Positions 9,444-18,104 of a stretch of 64,000 nucleotides of DNA are shown here, piece after piece (positions within the stretch are counted from its first letter, which is position 1; each line of letters starts with the position of its first letter). The notes below the pieces were generated by a model that saw nothing but the letters and a program-made list of their open reading frames with translations, was not told the origin of the DNA and ran no database searches. The position numbers were made by a program, and so were the translations under genes. The stretch covers positions 57,569-121,568 of the forward strand of contig NZ_ABXA01000044.1 of NCBI RefSeq assembly GCF_000173355.1, given 5' to 3'. Origin of the DNA: Anaerococcus hydrogenalis DSM 7454. GTDB lineage: Bacteria; Bacillota; Clostridia; Tissierellales; Peptoniphilaceae.

Positions 9444-10979
9444 CTAAAATTTTTCAAAACCATATTTTTTCATAGATATTTTGTGCAAAATATAAATCAA
9501 AATAAATAAAACTATCATAGTAACAAATATAATTGCATTTGACGCCATGTGGCCTGCAATTATAAAAGTAATAAAGGAAAGAGCTCCAACTGTTAGAGAA
9601 TATGGAACCATACATGAGAAAAAGTCCATATGATCTCCACCTGCTCCTGTTGATGCAAGCATAGTAGTATCAGAAATTGGTGAAGATGAATCACCAAAAA
9701 GTCCTCCAGATGAAACGGCAGCTACAACAACTGATAAAGAAACTCCCATTTTGTGTGCCATAGGAATTGCCAAAGGAATTAAAATTGCCATAGTTCCCCA
9801 AGATGATCCAGTAGCAAAAGACATTATGCAGCCAATCAAGAAAAATACGGCAGCAAGCATTTGAGGAGATAAAAATCCTTCAGTAATTTTTAAAATATAC
9901 TCAGCAGTTCCCATTTGTGTAGAAATTCCACCCAAAGACCAAGCAAGGGTAAGAAGAACTGCCATAAAAGAAGAATTTGAAACTCCCTTTAGAAAAACTG
10001 ACATACACTCATCAAAAGTCATAAGCTTATCTTTGATTGATAAAATTATAAGAGATAAGGTTGCAAGCAAAAATCCTGCAGCAATAGATGACCTAATCAT
10101 TTTTCCAGGAACAACTTCCTTTGGAAAGCCATTTAAAAATAAATTAGTAAAAATAGTAACAACCATTATAATAAGTGGAATTACCATAATCATAATTGAA
10201 ACATCCTTATCATGCTTGTGACTATCTTTTACAGATTTTCTCATAGGAGTTCCACCATCTCTCATAGTTTGTCCAGTAGTAGCTGCCCTGTGTTGGGCCT
10301 TTAGCATTGGACCATAATCAAATTGAGTTAGGGCCAAAAATCCTGCCATAAGTAGGGCCAAAATTGCATAAAAATTAAAAGGAATAGCCCCAATATAAAT
10401 TGACCAAGAACTTTCATGAGTCAAACTTAAATTTTTAAGCTCAGTATCAATCAGTCCCATAGAATAAACTCCCCATCCAATAATAGGAATAAGGGCAGCA
10501 TCACAAATTGATGTTACATCCAAAATATAGGCAAATTTTTCCTTTGAAGCCTTTAACTTATCCAAAATTTCTTCAAAAATTGGTCCAAGAATTAGTGAAT
10601 TTCCTGTATCAGTAAACCAAATAACAAGTCCACCAAGCCAAGCTAAAACCTCACCCTTGGCACGAGTATCGATTTTGTGGGTTATATTTTTTGCAAAAGA
10701 ATTTGCAGCCCCAGTTGCAGTCAAAAGAGCAACGAAACCACCGATTATTGCCATCATAAAAATAGTTTGAGCATTAGAATCCTCAGCTATTTTTACATAC
10801 ATAAAATCACCAATCATAGAAATTAAAGCAGTAAAGGGATTAAACTTATTAATAATCAAAGATCCTATATAAACTGCAGTTAAAAGCGAAACTATAATAT
10901 TTTTAGTAGAAATCGACAAAATAATAGCAATAAGTGCTGGTAAAAGCGACAAAAAACCATAGTAAATATTTTCTTCCAT
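9444..10979 (-). CDS. NhaC-family transporter, candidate arginine or related amino-acid transporter
   Basis: The 511-residue protein has about 11-13 hydrophobic segments and the NhaC-family signatures IWFTDTGNSLILGP, ATGSSWGTM and GGLFGDSSSPISDTT. The start at 10979 (MEENIYYGFLSLLPAL) has AAGGAGG just upstream. Earlier in-frame starts lie inside the leader RNA. NhaC proteins were first described as Na+/H+ antiporters, but several Firmicutes members under amino-acid-responsive RNA control are thought to carry amino acids. Here an arginine-type T-box precedes the gene and argH follows in the same transcript, so I infer transport of arginine, ornithine, citrulline or a close relative. Confidence 0.85.
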   Translation of the reverse strand: MEENIYYGFLSLLPALIAIILSISTKNIIVSLLTAVYIGSLIINKFNPFTALISMIGDFMYVKIAEDSNAQTIFMMAIIGGFVALLTATGAANSFAKNITHKIDTRAKGEVLAWLGGLVIWFTDTGNSLILGPIFEEILDKLKASKEKFAYILDVTSICDAALIPIIGWGVYSMGLIDTELKNLSLTHESSWSIYIGAIPFNFYAILALLMAGFLALTQFDYGPMLKAQHRAATTGQTMRDGGTPMRKSVKDSHKHDKDVSIMIMVIPLIIMVVTIFTNLFLNGFPKEVVPGKMIRSSIAAGFLLATLSLIILSIKDKLMTFDECMSVFLKGVSNSSFMAVLLTLAWSLGGISTQMGTAEYILKITEGFLSPQMLAAVFFLIGCIMSFATGSSWGTMAILIPLAIPMAHKMGVSLSVVVAAVSSGGLFGDSSSPISDTTMLASTGAGGDHMDFFSCMVPYSLTVGALSFITFIIAGHMASNAIIFVTMIVLFILIYILHKISMKKYGFEKF

Positions 10980-11013
10980 AATTTCCTCCTTAAAATTTTT
11001 CCTTTGAAGATAT

Positions 11014-11240
11014 AAAAAAAACGCCCCTAAAAAAAGGGACGATAGTAAACGTGTTGCCACCCTAATTTGCAAAATAAATTTTGCCTCATTAGAAAAACTT
11101 AAACGCAGTCAACGGGAAGCTTATGACTTATACTTCCAACCATTTCAAGCATCTTTTCAGTTAAAAATACCATAGCCTCTTCCAGCAAAACGAAACCTCT
11201 CTGTGATTAATAAATCTAACCTACTAAACTCTTCAAAGTA
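11014..11240 (-). promoter_or_regulatory. T-box leader, probably arginine-specific, upstream of the NhaC-family gene and argH
   Basis: On the minus strand the T-box consensus AGGGTGGCAACACG lies at 11063-11050 and is followed by a terminator (CGTCCC pairing with GGGGCG, then T8) ending near 11014. In stem I the string TGAAAAGA matches the argG leader and places an AGA codon at 11154-11152. A TGG a few bases further on is a weaker alternative specifier, but it does not sit at the shared spacing. Confidence 0.83.
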
Positions 11241-11249
11241 TTTATAAAG

Positions 11250-11278
11250 ATGATAACATCATATGAATACTTTGTCAA
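11250..11278 (-). promoter_or_regulatory. Promoter of the NhaC-argH operon
   Basis: On the minus strand TTGACA (11278-11273) and TATCAT (11255-11250) are separated by exactly 17 bases. Confidence 0.82.
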
Positions 11279-11354
11279 ATATATTTATAATTATTTTATT
11301 AGACTAATAGTAAAATATGAAAAAGTAAATTTAAGCTAAGGCGTAATAAATAAA

Positions 11355-11386
11355 AGAGATCTCTCGACTAGGCTCGAGATGGGTGG
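11355..11386 (+). repeat. REP-like palindromic repeat, copy 1
   Basis: The core TCTCGACTAGGCTCGAGA folds as a 6-bp stem and is flanked by AGAGATC on the left and TGGGTGG on the right. The downstream flank TTATTGCTAAAGGAT is shared with copy 2, so the repeated unit is about 75 bp (11355-11430). Confidence 0.8.
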
Positions 11387-11562
11387 TTTTTGTATTGAGA
11401 TTATTGCTAAAGGATCTTTAAATTATTTTTTAATCATTATTGGAAATAAATATTTCTATAAAATCAAGAAAAGAAGAAAATTATTACTTCTACTTATATA
11501 AAATAGGTGAATATTCAAAAAATTTTAATAGAAAAATTTAAATATAAGCAAAATATAAAAAA

Positions 11563-11592
11563 AGACCTATCGACTAGGCTCGAGATGGGTGG
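11563..11592 (+). repeat. REP-like palindromic repeat, copy 2
   Basis: It has the same core as copy 1 with a few changes in the left arm, and the same downstream flank with TTATTGCTAAAGGAT. It is a direct repeat of copy 1 about 208 bp further on. Confidence 0.8.
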
Positions 11593-11670
11593 TTGTAATA
11601 TTCGGATTATTGCTAAAGGATTTTTTTAATTATTATTTTAAAATTATTATTTAAAAAAATATTAAAAAAA

Positions 11671-11704
11671 AGATCTCTCAAAAAGCTAGATGTGAGATAG
11701 GTCT
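11671..11704 (+). repeat. Degenerate REP-like repeat, copy 3
   Basis: The left arm AGATCTCTC is intact, but the right arm has diverged to AGATGTGAGATAGG. TTATTGCTAAAAA again follows. Confidence 0.55.
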
Positions 11705-11760
11705 TTGTATTTTATTGCTAAAAAATAAATATTTCTTTAGTATTAAAGTAAATAAAGAGT

Positions 11761-11792
11761 AACCCATCTCGAGCCCAGTCGAGAGATCTCCC
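11761..11792 (-). repeat. REP-like palindromic repeat, copy 4 (inverted)
   Basis: This is the near-exact reverse complement of copy 1, with one change in the loop. It makes an inverted pair about 400 bp apart. The whole 11280-11837 stretch between the transporter promoter and the next gene holds only these repeats and AT-rich DNA. Confidence 0.8.
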
Positions 11793-11837
11793 TTATTAAA
11801 TTTATACAAAAATATAAGCTAAACTTTGAAAAAAATC

Positions 11838-12392
11838 CTATAAACTTTCAACCAAGCTTTTAATTTTATCCCTATATTCTTTGGCTACATTAATATCAAA
11901 ATCTTCTCCAGCTGTTTGGAAATAATGGTTTAATTCCTTAACTGATTTTGCTATTTGTGGATTTTCTTCTCCACTTTTTTCTTTGATTTTGCTAGCCTTT
12001 GACAAATATCCATTAATTTCTTCTACAATTTGCATAGTTTTATGTTCTTGGTCGTTTTCTTCCAATAATTCTCTTAAAGTCCATTTGATATTTGTAGGTG
12101 TAATTCCAGCCTTGTGCTCAATCACAACTCCTTCTGCTCTCATATTATCGATAAATTCAAACAAATCATTTTGTTCAAAATCTTTAAAAAATGCAAAGGT
12201 AAAATCATATTGGTCAAGGTGCTCGCCTTCTGATTCTATTTTTTCATAACCTTCAATTTCAGCAAGATATCCAACCTTTTGATCAACAGCTTCCATGCCA
12301 ATCAATTTTAATTTTACATTTTCCTTTTCACATAAAATTCTTAACTTTTCCTTTTCTATATCATTAGCGTTAAATAAAATAATTAATGCCAT
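11838..12392 (-). CDS. DUF3783-like protein of unknown function
   Basis: The soluble protein of 184 residues is rich in Glu and Lys. The first 110 residues form an alpha/beta region ending in GITPTNIKWTLRELLEE, which resembles the conserved end of DUF3783 proteins. The last 70 residues look helical. The start MALIILFNAN has AAGGAG upstream. It is divergent from the helical protein gene at 12493 and shares a 100-base promoter region with it. I cannot assign a function. Confidence 0.6.
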   Translation of the reverse strand: MALIILFNANDIEKEKLRILCEKENVKLKLIGMEAVDQKVGYLAEIEGYEKIESEGEHLDQYDFTFAFFKDFEQNDLFEFIDNMRAEGVVIEHKAGITPTNIKWTLRELLEENDQEHKTMQIVEEINGYLSKASKIKEKSGEENPQIAKSVKELNHYFQTAGEDFDINVAKEYRDKIKSLVESL

Positions 12393-12492
12393 AAAATCTC
12401 CTTTTCTTTTTATACTTTATTTTATACCCAAAAAGATTATTTACTCACAAATGGGTATAATATATTATAAAGATAAATTTAGGGAGAGTTTT

Positions 12493-12978
12493 ATGAAAGA
12501 TTTTAAATATGAAAATAATAGGATAAAAGAAATTGATAAATTACTAGTTGAGGCAAGAGATGCTCTTGGAGTTTTGCAAAGGGCAACAAAGAGGGTTGGA
12601 AAGGCTTCTGATTATTCTCTTACTGGTCTTGTTGGAAGAAATATTGTTGGAGATTTTTTAAGGTCTAATAAAAATAATTCTATTAATAAGGCGATTGATA
12701 GGAGTCAAGATGTGCTTTTGAGTCTTCATTCAAATTTATTAACTTTTGATCCAAAGCTTGCATCAATTATTGATCTTCCTTACAAACTTAGTCAATTTTC
12801 TAGCCCTAGAAATCCTATTTCAGATATGAAATTAAGAATTGATATGAGAAAAAAGAAATTGGATATTCAAAAATCTGAGAAAAAACTTATTACTCTTATC
12901 AAAAGACTTTCTAAGGAAAGGTCTAAGGAGATTAATAAAATTAAAAAAAGTATAGAGCTTAAAGCTTTTGAAGATTAA
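12493..12978 (+). CDS. Unknown helical protein
   Basis: The 161-residue basic protein is predicted to be mostly helical, with a Lys-rich C-terminal half (MRKKKLDIQKSEKKL) that could be a coiled coil. There is no signal peptide or membrane segment. I chose 12493 because AGGGAG stands just upstream. Longer in-frame extensions to the left run into the divergent promoter region. It precedes the holin/amidase pair by 56 bases, but a terminator-like hairpin separates them, so a link in function is uncertain. I do not recognise the family. Confidence 0.55.
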   Translation: MKDFKYENNRIKEIDKLLVEARDALGVLQRATKRVGKASDYSLTGLVGRNIVGDFLRSNKNNSINKAIDRSQDVLLSLHSNLLTFDPKLASIIDLPYKLSQFSSPRNPISDMKLRIDMRKKKLDIQKSEKKLITLIKRLSKERSKEINKIKKSIELKAFED

Positions 12979-12994
12979 TAATTTAGGGACATTT

Positions 12995-13034
12995 TCACCT
13001 TTCTACTTATATATAAGTAGGAGGTGATTTTTTT
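12995..13034 (+). promoter_or_regulatory. Hairpin that encloses the holin ribosome binding site
   Basis: TCACCT (12995-13000) pairs with AGGTGA (13022-13027), and CTACTTAT (13003-13010) pairs with ATAAGTAG (13013-13020). Seven T follow, and the holin ATG comes directly after them at 13035. The Shine-Dalgarno AGGAGGTGA lies in the 3' arm. The structure could act as a terminator for the upstream gene and hide the ribosome binding site of the holin at the same time. Confidence 0.7.
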
Positions 13035-13433
13035 ATGGAAAAATTTAAGGAAGTTTTTGCCTTTATTTTTACTCTTATGGGATCTTTTTTGGGATTTTAT
13101 TTTGGTGAAATTGACGGATTTGTTTATAGTCTTTTATGTTTTGTTATAGCTGATTATATGACAGGAATTCTAAGGGCAGGAGTAGATGGAAAACTTTCTT
13201 CAAAGATAGGTTTTAAGGGAATAGCTAAGAAACTTATGATTTTTATTCTTGTTGGAATTGGAAATTTGTGTGACAAAAACCTAATTAAATCTGAACCAAT
13301 GATTAAGACTGCTATTATATTTTTCTATATAGCTAATGAGGGACTTTCTATTTTGGAAAACTCTCTTGCTATTGGTTTACCTATTCCAATGAAATTAAAA
13401 GTTTTATTAGAACAATTTAAGGAGGAAAAATGA
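13035..13433 (+). CDS. Phage-type holin (TcdE / holin_4 family)
   Basis: This small membrane protein of 132 residues has about three to four hydrophobic segments and the family core FVIADYMTGILRAGVDGKLSS followed by KIGFKGIAKKL. The tail is charged and cytoplasmic. Holins of this family form membrane pores that let a cytoplasmic endolysin reach the cell wall. Related proteins such as TcdE serve in toxin release. The stop codon overlaps the amidase start by four bases. No capsid, tail, integrase or other phage gene is nearby. Confidence 0.85.
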   Translation: MEKFKEVFAFIFTLMGSFLGFYFGEIDGFVYSLLCFVIADYMTGILRAGVDGKLSSKIGFKGIAKKLMIFILVGIGNLCDKNLIKSEPMIKTAIIFFYIANEGLSILENSLAIGLPIPMKLKVLLEQFKEEK

Positions 13434-14233
13434 CTAATAGTAAATTAATTGATGATATAATTTTATCACCAAACCATAGTGGTTTAAGAAATGAGAAAAT
13501 TTCAAAAATTGCCATCCATCATGCAGCAGGAATAATTAAGGCTAGAGATTTGGCAAGGATTTTTCTGCCAAGGCAAAGGCAGGCATCTTCCAATTATATG
13601 ATAGGATCAGATGGAAAAATTATTTTGGGAGTCGATGAAAGAAATAGGGCGTGGACAACTTCATCATCCTGGTGCGATAACCGTGCTATTACAATCGAAG
13701 TAGGAAATTCTACAAGAGGTCCAAGTTGGGAAGTTTCTGACTTTGTTTTAAATAGGTTAATTGACTTGGTGACAGATATTTGCAGGAGAAATAATATTTA
13801 TCCTTGTACTTATACAGGAAATAAAAATGGCGTTTTGCAAAAACATGAGTGGTATGCAAATACAAATTGCCCAGGGCCATATCTTGGAAATAAATTTTCT
13901 TTTATAGCAAGTGAAGTTAACAAAAGGCTTGATAAAGATTATAAGGAAAATTTATATAGGGTAAGAAAATCTTTTAGTGATAAAAAAAGTCAAAAAGGAG
14001 CCTTTAAATCTATAGATAATGCCAAAAAATGTGCTGATAAATATAGGTTAAAGGTATTTGATGAAGATGGAAATGAAATTTATCCTAGAAAGAATTTAAA
14101 ATCAATCGATACTCTTGCAAGAGAAGTTATAAGAGGAGATTGGGGAAATGGAAATGAGAGGAAAAAAAGATTGACCGAGGCAGGATATGATTATTATGCC
14201 GTACAAAGAAGGGTTAATCAGATTTTAAGTTAA
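13430..14233 (+). CDS. N-acetylmuramoyl-L-alanine amidase (endolysin type)
   Basis: The 267-residue protein has no signal peptide, which fits release through the neighbouring holin. Residues about 15-165 form an Amidase_2/PGRP domain with zinc ligands visible as IAIHHAAG, the histidine of LQKHEWY and the cysteine-bearing NCPGPYL. A basic middle part (YRVRKSFSDKKSQKGAF) resembles SPOR-like modules. The last 40 residues (IDTLAREVIRGDWGNG) resemble the CPL-7 wall-binding repeat of phage lysins. It cuts the amide bond between MurNAc and L-Ala in peptidoglycan. A terminator follows at 14240-14266. Confidence 0.88.
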   Translation: MTNSKLIDDIILSPNHSGLRNEKISKIAIHHAAGIIKARDLARIFLPRQRQASSNYMIGSDGKIILGVDERNRAWTTSSSWCDNRAITIEVGNSTRGPSWEVSDFVLNRLIDLVTDICRRNNIYPCTYTGNKNGVLQKHEWYANTNCPGPYLGNKFSFIASEVNKRLDKDYKENLYRVRKSFSDKKSQKGAFKSIDNAKKCADKYRLKVFDEDGNEIYPRKNLKSIDTLAREVIRGDWGNGNERKKRLTEAGYDYYAVQRRVNQILS

Positions 14234-14239
14234 GAAAAA

Positions 14240-14266
14240 AGCATTGAATTATTCAATGCTTTTTTT
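14240..14266. terminator. Bidirectional terminator between amidase and sdpI
   Basis: A 9-bp stem (14240-14248 with 14252-14260) has T7 on the right and A-rich sequence on the left. It can therefore serve both convergent genes. Confidence 0.88.
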
Positions 14267-14270
14267 GTGT

Positions 14271-14913
14271 TTAAATTCCATTTTTGTATAGATAAAAAGA
14301 ATAAATCATTGGAATAAAAAATATTACAGCTATGGTTATTAAAATTAAATATTGATTTCCCACAAATGGACTTAATAAGAAAATAAGTCCACCTAATATA
14401 AAAGTATAGCCACCAAGTCTGTGAGTTTTTCTCCAATTTTCGTCACTATTTAAGGTCCAAGGAAGTTTTATTCCAACCGTATAATTTCTTTTAGTTTTTG
14501 GAAGATAGTTTCCTATTATAATTAAGAGAAAACCTACAAATAAAGATACTATCACCATAACATTTATTTCTTTACCTAAACCATAAAAAACGCTTATCAT
14601 GAAGGTTATAAGTAAAACGAGTGGAACAGTAGCTTTTCCAATTAATATTATAAGCTTATTTTTATTTATGTTTTTTGGATCATTATCTAACATAAAACAA
14701 GAAAAAATATTTATTAATATTAAAAATATTGGAGTTTTTATAAAAGCACTAAACTTAGTGGAATAATCATCAATTTCATTGTTAAAGCCCCAGTGAGTTG
14801 GTATAGTTTCTGGCATTTTTTTTGTAAAATAATAAATTTACAAGGGCAAATAGCAAGATTGAAAAAACTATTGATATTATACTTTCTTTTTTAAATTTTA
14901 TTTTATTTTTCAT
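14271..14913 (-). CDS. sdpI: SdpI-family immunity/membrane protein, frameshifted near its start
   Basis: The product is a membrane protein with about six hydrophobic segments. The DUF1648 motif MPETIPTHWGFNNEID is followed by the SdpI-type core (RNYTVGIKLPWTL, NWRKTHRLGG). The open frame from 14816 lacks the first transmembrane helix. That helix is encoded just upstream in another frame, starting at 14913 with AAAGGAGG before it (MKNKIKFKKESIISIVF). Removing one base from the T8 run at 14816-14823 joins the two. In Bacillus subtilis SdpI protects against the SdpC toxin and signals to the repressor SdpR. No sdpC is seen here. Confidence 0.82.
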
Positions 14914-15178
14914 TTTCTCCTCCTTTAAATTTTACAAACCAAGCCATTATTTCTTCAAAAATACTTGTGTTCAGCTCATAATAAATAAAATTTTTCTTTT
15001 TTGTTTCATAGATTAAATCTTCATTTTTTAATAATTTTAAATGGTGGGAGATGGTTGCCCTTGATAGGTCAAAATTTTTGGCAATTTCTCCTGCATTCAT
15101 ACGCCCTTTTTTTCTTAATAAATTTAAAATTTCAATCCTTACTGGATCTGATAAGGCTTTAAAAGTATCAGAAAACAA
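14903..15178 (-). CDS. SdpR-like ArsR-family repressor
   Basis: The 91-residue winged-helix regulator (ALSDPVRIEILNLLRKKGRM, LSRATISHHLKLLK) has no cysteine metal site, as is usual for SdpR. The start codon is TTG at 15178, with GGTGA six bases upstream. The gene overlaps sdpI by 11 bases, the standard sdpR-sdpI arrangement in which the pair regulates itself. A perfect palindrome GATAATTATC at 15206-15215, between the promoter and the start, is a likely operator. Confidence 0.88.
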   Translation of the reverse strand: MFSDTFKALSDPVRIEILNLLRKKGRMNAGEIAKNFDLSRATISHHLKLLKNEDLIYETKKKNFIYYELNTSIFEEIMAWFVKFKGGENEK

Positions 15179-15205
15179 AAAATCACCAACCTTTCATTCT
15201 ATTTT

Positions 15206-15259
15206 GATAATTATCTAAATAGCTATTTTTATTATAGATTCTAAATAAAAAAAAGTCAA
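15206..15259 (-). promoter_or_regulatory. Promoter and candidate operator of sdpR-sdpI
   Basis: On the minus strand TTGACT (15259-15254) and TATAAT (15236-15231) are 17 bases apart. The -35 box lies inside the 3' arm of the upstream terminator. GATAATTATC at 15206-15215 is a perfect palindrome just downstream of the likely start of transcription. Confidence 0.75.
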
Positions 15260-15294
15260 ATCTATTTTGAAAAATATCTAAATAGATTTGACTT
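15247..15294 (-). terminator. Terminator of the ABC transporter gene
   Basis: A 15-bp perfect stem (15253-15267 with 15280-15294) is followed on the minus strand by a T8 run. Confidence 0.9.
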
Positions 15295-15311
15295 GAAATT
15301 ATTTTTAAATT

Positions 15312-18007
15312 TTATTCACTTTGCAAAGCCTCAACCGGGTCTTTTTTAGATGCTATTGATGATGGAATAATTCCTGCAATTAAGGTTAGTAAAACTGAAA
15401 TTATTACAAGAATTACACCAGCTTTTATAGGAAGTGATGACCTAATATAGGAAATATTTGTCATATTTTGTATGATTTTACTTATTGGAATATTTAAAAG
15501 GATTGTGACAATAACTCCAAGAAGTCCTGACAATAGTCCTTCCATAAAAGTTTCTGACAAGAAAACTTTTCTAATATCTTTTTTGCTAGCACCAATTGAC
15601 CTTAAAATTCCTATTTCTTTTGTCCTTTCTAAAACGGAAATATAGGTTATTATTCCAATCATTATTGATGAAACTATTAGAGAAATCCCTACAAAGGCAA
15701 TTAGTACATAAGAAATTGCATTTATTATTGTTCTTATTGATGAAGTCAAAAGTCCTACAAAATCTGTGTAGTGGATTTGGTCTTTTTCTTTTTATTTTTG
15801 TTAAAATCATCAATTATGTTTTTTACCTTGTCCCTGTTTTCAAAATTTTCCACATAAATTTTTATTTCAGATGGGGCATTTTTGGAAACATAACCAAAAT
15901 TTTCTAGGTTATTTTGGTAAGAATTTGATTGGAGTTTTTCATCGTATAATTTATCCAAGACCTTATCTTCTGGATCTTTTAGGAAAAGTCCAATTATATC
16001 CATATTTTGTCCTTGTTTTTGTCCGACTTGTGGATTCATTGATGCTTTTTTGATATTTTCTTTTAATTTATCAGAATTTGCAAGCAAAAATGATTGGGCT
16101 TCTAATTTTTGGTCAGCTTCTAAATTTTTAAGATATGACTTACTTGCCTTTCTTTTTTCTTGGTCTTTTGCTTTAAAGGCAATATTATTTAAAATATTTA
16201 TGTCTTTATTTTTTCTTGGTCTTTTACAATTTGAGACTCTCCTGCTCTTTTTATCATCTGATCAGTAAATTTTGATGTAAAACCAAGAGGGGCAGTATTT
16301 GTTTGATTTGTTTCGCTATCTTTTTTGCCCTGGCAATTCCTACTATTTTTATTTTGTAGGCATTTTCTATAGCTTTTTTCTTTTCATTTTCATCATCTTT
16401 TATATTTTTGTACTTATTATTTTCTTTTTTATAAAAATCAGCAGGTATTAAGGCCTTAAATTCATGGCCTATTAAGTCCTTTGTTTTATTTTTGATGGTC
16501 AAGTTTAATTTTTTCTCCATCTTTCATTTTATTTAAGATATTTTTGTAGTCTTTTTTTGGTAAAATTCCAAGTTCATACAAGCTTTCCCTATCAACAGAA
16601 TTATTTTTGTCTGTAAATAAAACCAATTCATTGGCATTTTCTGGCCATTTTCCATCAATCAAATCATATTCTTCTTTTACAATATTTGAAATTGATCCAT
16701 CCTTGTTAGAAATTATTTGCCTAAAATTTTTGTGTTCACTTGATCCTATATTAAAAATTGAAGGATTATTTGATGAAAACATATTGTCATCGTCATCTTT
16801 AAAATCTGACCCATCAGTATTTATAAGATTTCCATCCTTATCTTTTCCATATATTTGCAAATTTAAGTTATAAATATAGTTTGTTGAATGTTTTCCAATT
16901 GTTTTACTTAAATTTTTCTTATCCAGATAGGACTTAAATGGAGATAGGTTATTTTCCGAAATTGACGATGTAAGGGTTGATTTTCTTTTTAAAATATCAT
17001 TATTTGCTAAAATATTTTTATCATCTTTATTGTGAATTTCATCTCCTGCAGGATCTCTCATGAAATTTTCCCCAAGATTTAGGCTTTCTTCCTTAATTTC
17101 TATGGGATAAGATTTTAAGGTTTTTCTTTGACTTTCCTTTATAAAATCATCAACCCCATTTGAAAGAGATAGGATTAAGGCTATTCCAATAATTCCTATT
17201 GATCCTGCAAAGGCTGTGAGGATAGTCCTTGCTTTTTTTGTCAAAAGGTTGTTAAAAGAAAGTTTTAGGGCAGTTGGAAGGGAGAGGGATAATTTTTTTG
17301 TCTTAAATTCATCTCTTGTTTTTTCTTCTTCATATGGGTTGGTATCTGATAAAATTTTCCCATCTTTTAATCTTACAATCCTTGTTGAATACTTTTCTGC
17401 CAATTCTGGATTGTGAGTTACAATAATTACAAGTCTGTCTTTGGCAACTTCTTTTAACAAATTCATAATTTCTTTGGAAGTTTCTGTATCAAGGGCTCCT
17501 GTTGGCTCATCGGCAAGAATTATTTCCGGATTATTTACAAGGGCTCGGGCAATGGCAACTCTTTGCATTTGTCCACCTGATAATTGGGCAGGTTTTTTGT
17601 AAATATGATCAGATAGTCCTACTTTTCCCAGGGCTTTTTTTGCCAAATCCTCCCTTAGATTTTTTTTTCTCACCAGAAAGAGTCAAGGCAAGTTCTACAT
17701 TTTTTAAGATATTTTGATGGCCAATTAGGTTATAGGATTGAAAAACGAAGCCGACCGACCTGTTTCTATAATAATCCCAATCCCTATCCTTAAATTTTTT
17801 GGTAGAGCGTCCATCTATGATTAAATCTCCTGATGTATAATTCATAAGGCCGCCGATTATATTTAAAAGGCTAGTTTTTCCACCACCAGATGGGCCTAAA
17901 ATTGAAACAAATTCATTTTTTCTAAATGAAATATTTATATCATCAAGAGCTTTTTGTTCACTTTCTCCTGTTTTATAAATTTTACTAATATTTTTAAGCT
18001 CTAACAT
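15312..18007 (-). pseudogene. MacB-type ABC exporter (ATPase fused to FtsX-like permease), five frameshifts as sequenced
   Basis: One gene of about 890 codons is broken into six reading segments. The ATPase part starts at 18007 (MLELKNISKIYKTGE) with Walker A GPSGGGKTS, signature LSGGQMQR and Walker [13 protein letters not shown] transmembrane helix (AGSIGIIGIALILSLSNG), a long external domain and an FtsX-type C-terminus (RTKEIGILRSIGASKKDI) follow, ending at 15312. The breaks lie in T runs at 17660-17668, 16509-16514, 16321-16326, 16209-16214 and 15783-15787. The coding sense is kept on both sides of each, so this is either a young pseudogene or an artefact of run-length errors. Relatives export peptides or antibiotics. 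It lies directly upstream of the sdpR-sdpI pair, but with its own terminator. Confidence 0.82.
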
Positions 18008-18104
18008 ATTAATCCTTTCTTTAATTGTAGCTTTGTTTATTATACTCTTATTTTGTGTTTGATTATTTAGATTTAAAAAATATAATGTAAATATAAGGAG
18101 AATT

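Noticed and set aside
9033..10221. Plus-strand open frames opposite argH and the transporter gene
   Set aside because: They are shadows of strongly supported minus-strand genes, with no ribosome binding sites.
10980..11240. Lysine riboswitch in front of the NhaC-family gene
   Set aside because: NhaC-type lysine transporters often have one, but here the T-box consensus and a terminator are plain and the lysine-riboswitch core is not seen.
12493..14233. Prophage remnant
   Set aside because: Only a holin and an amidase are present. No integrase, repressor, structural gene or attachment repeat is visible around them.
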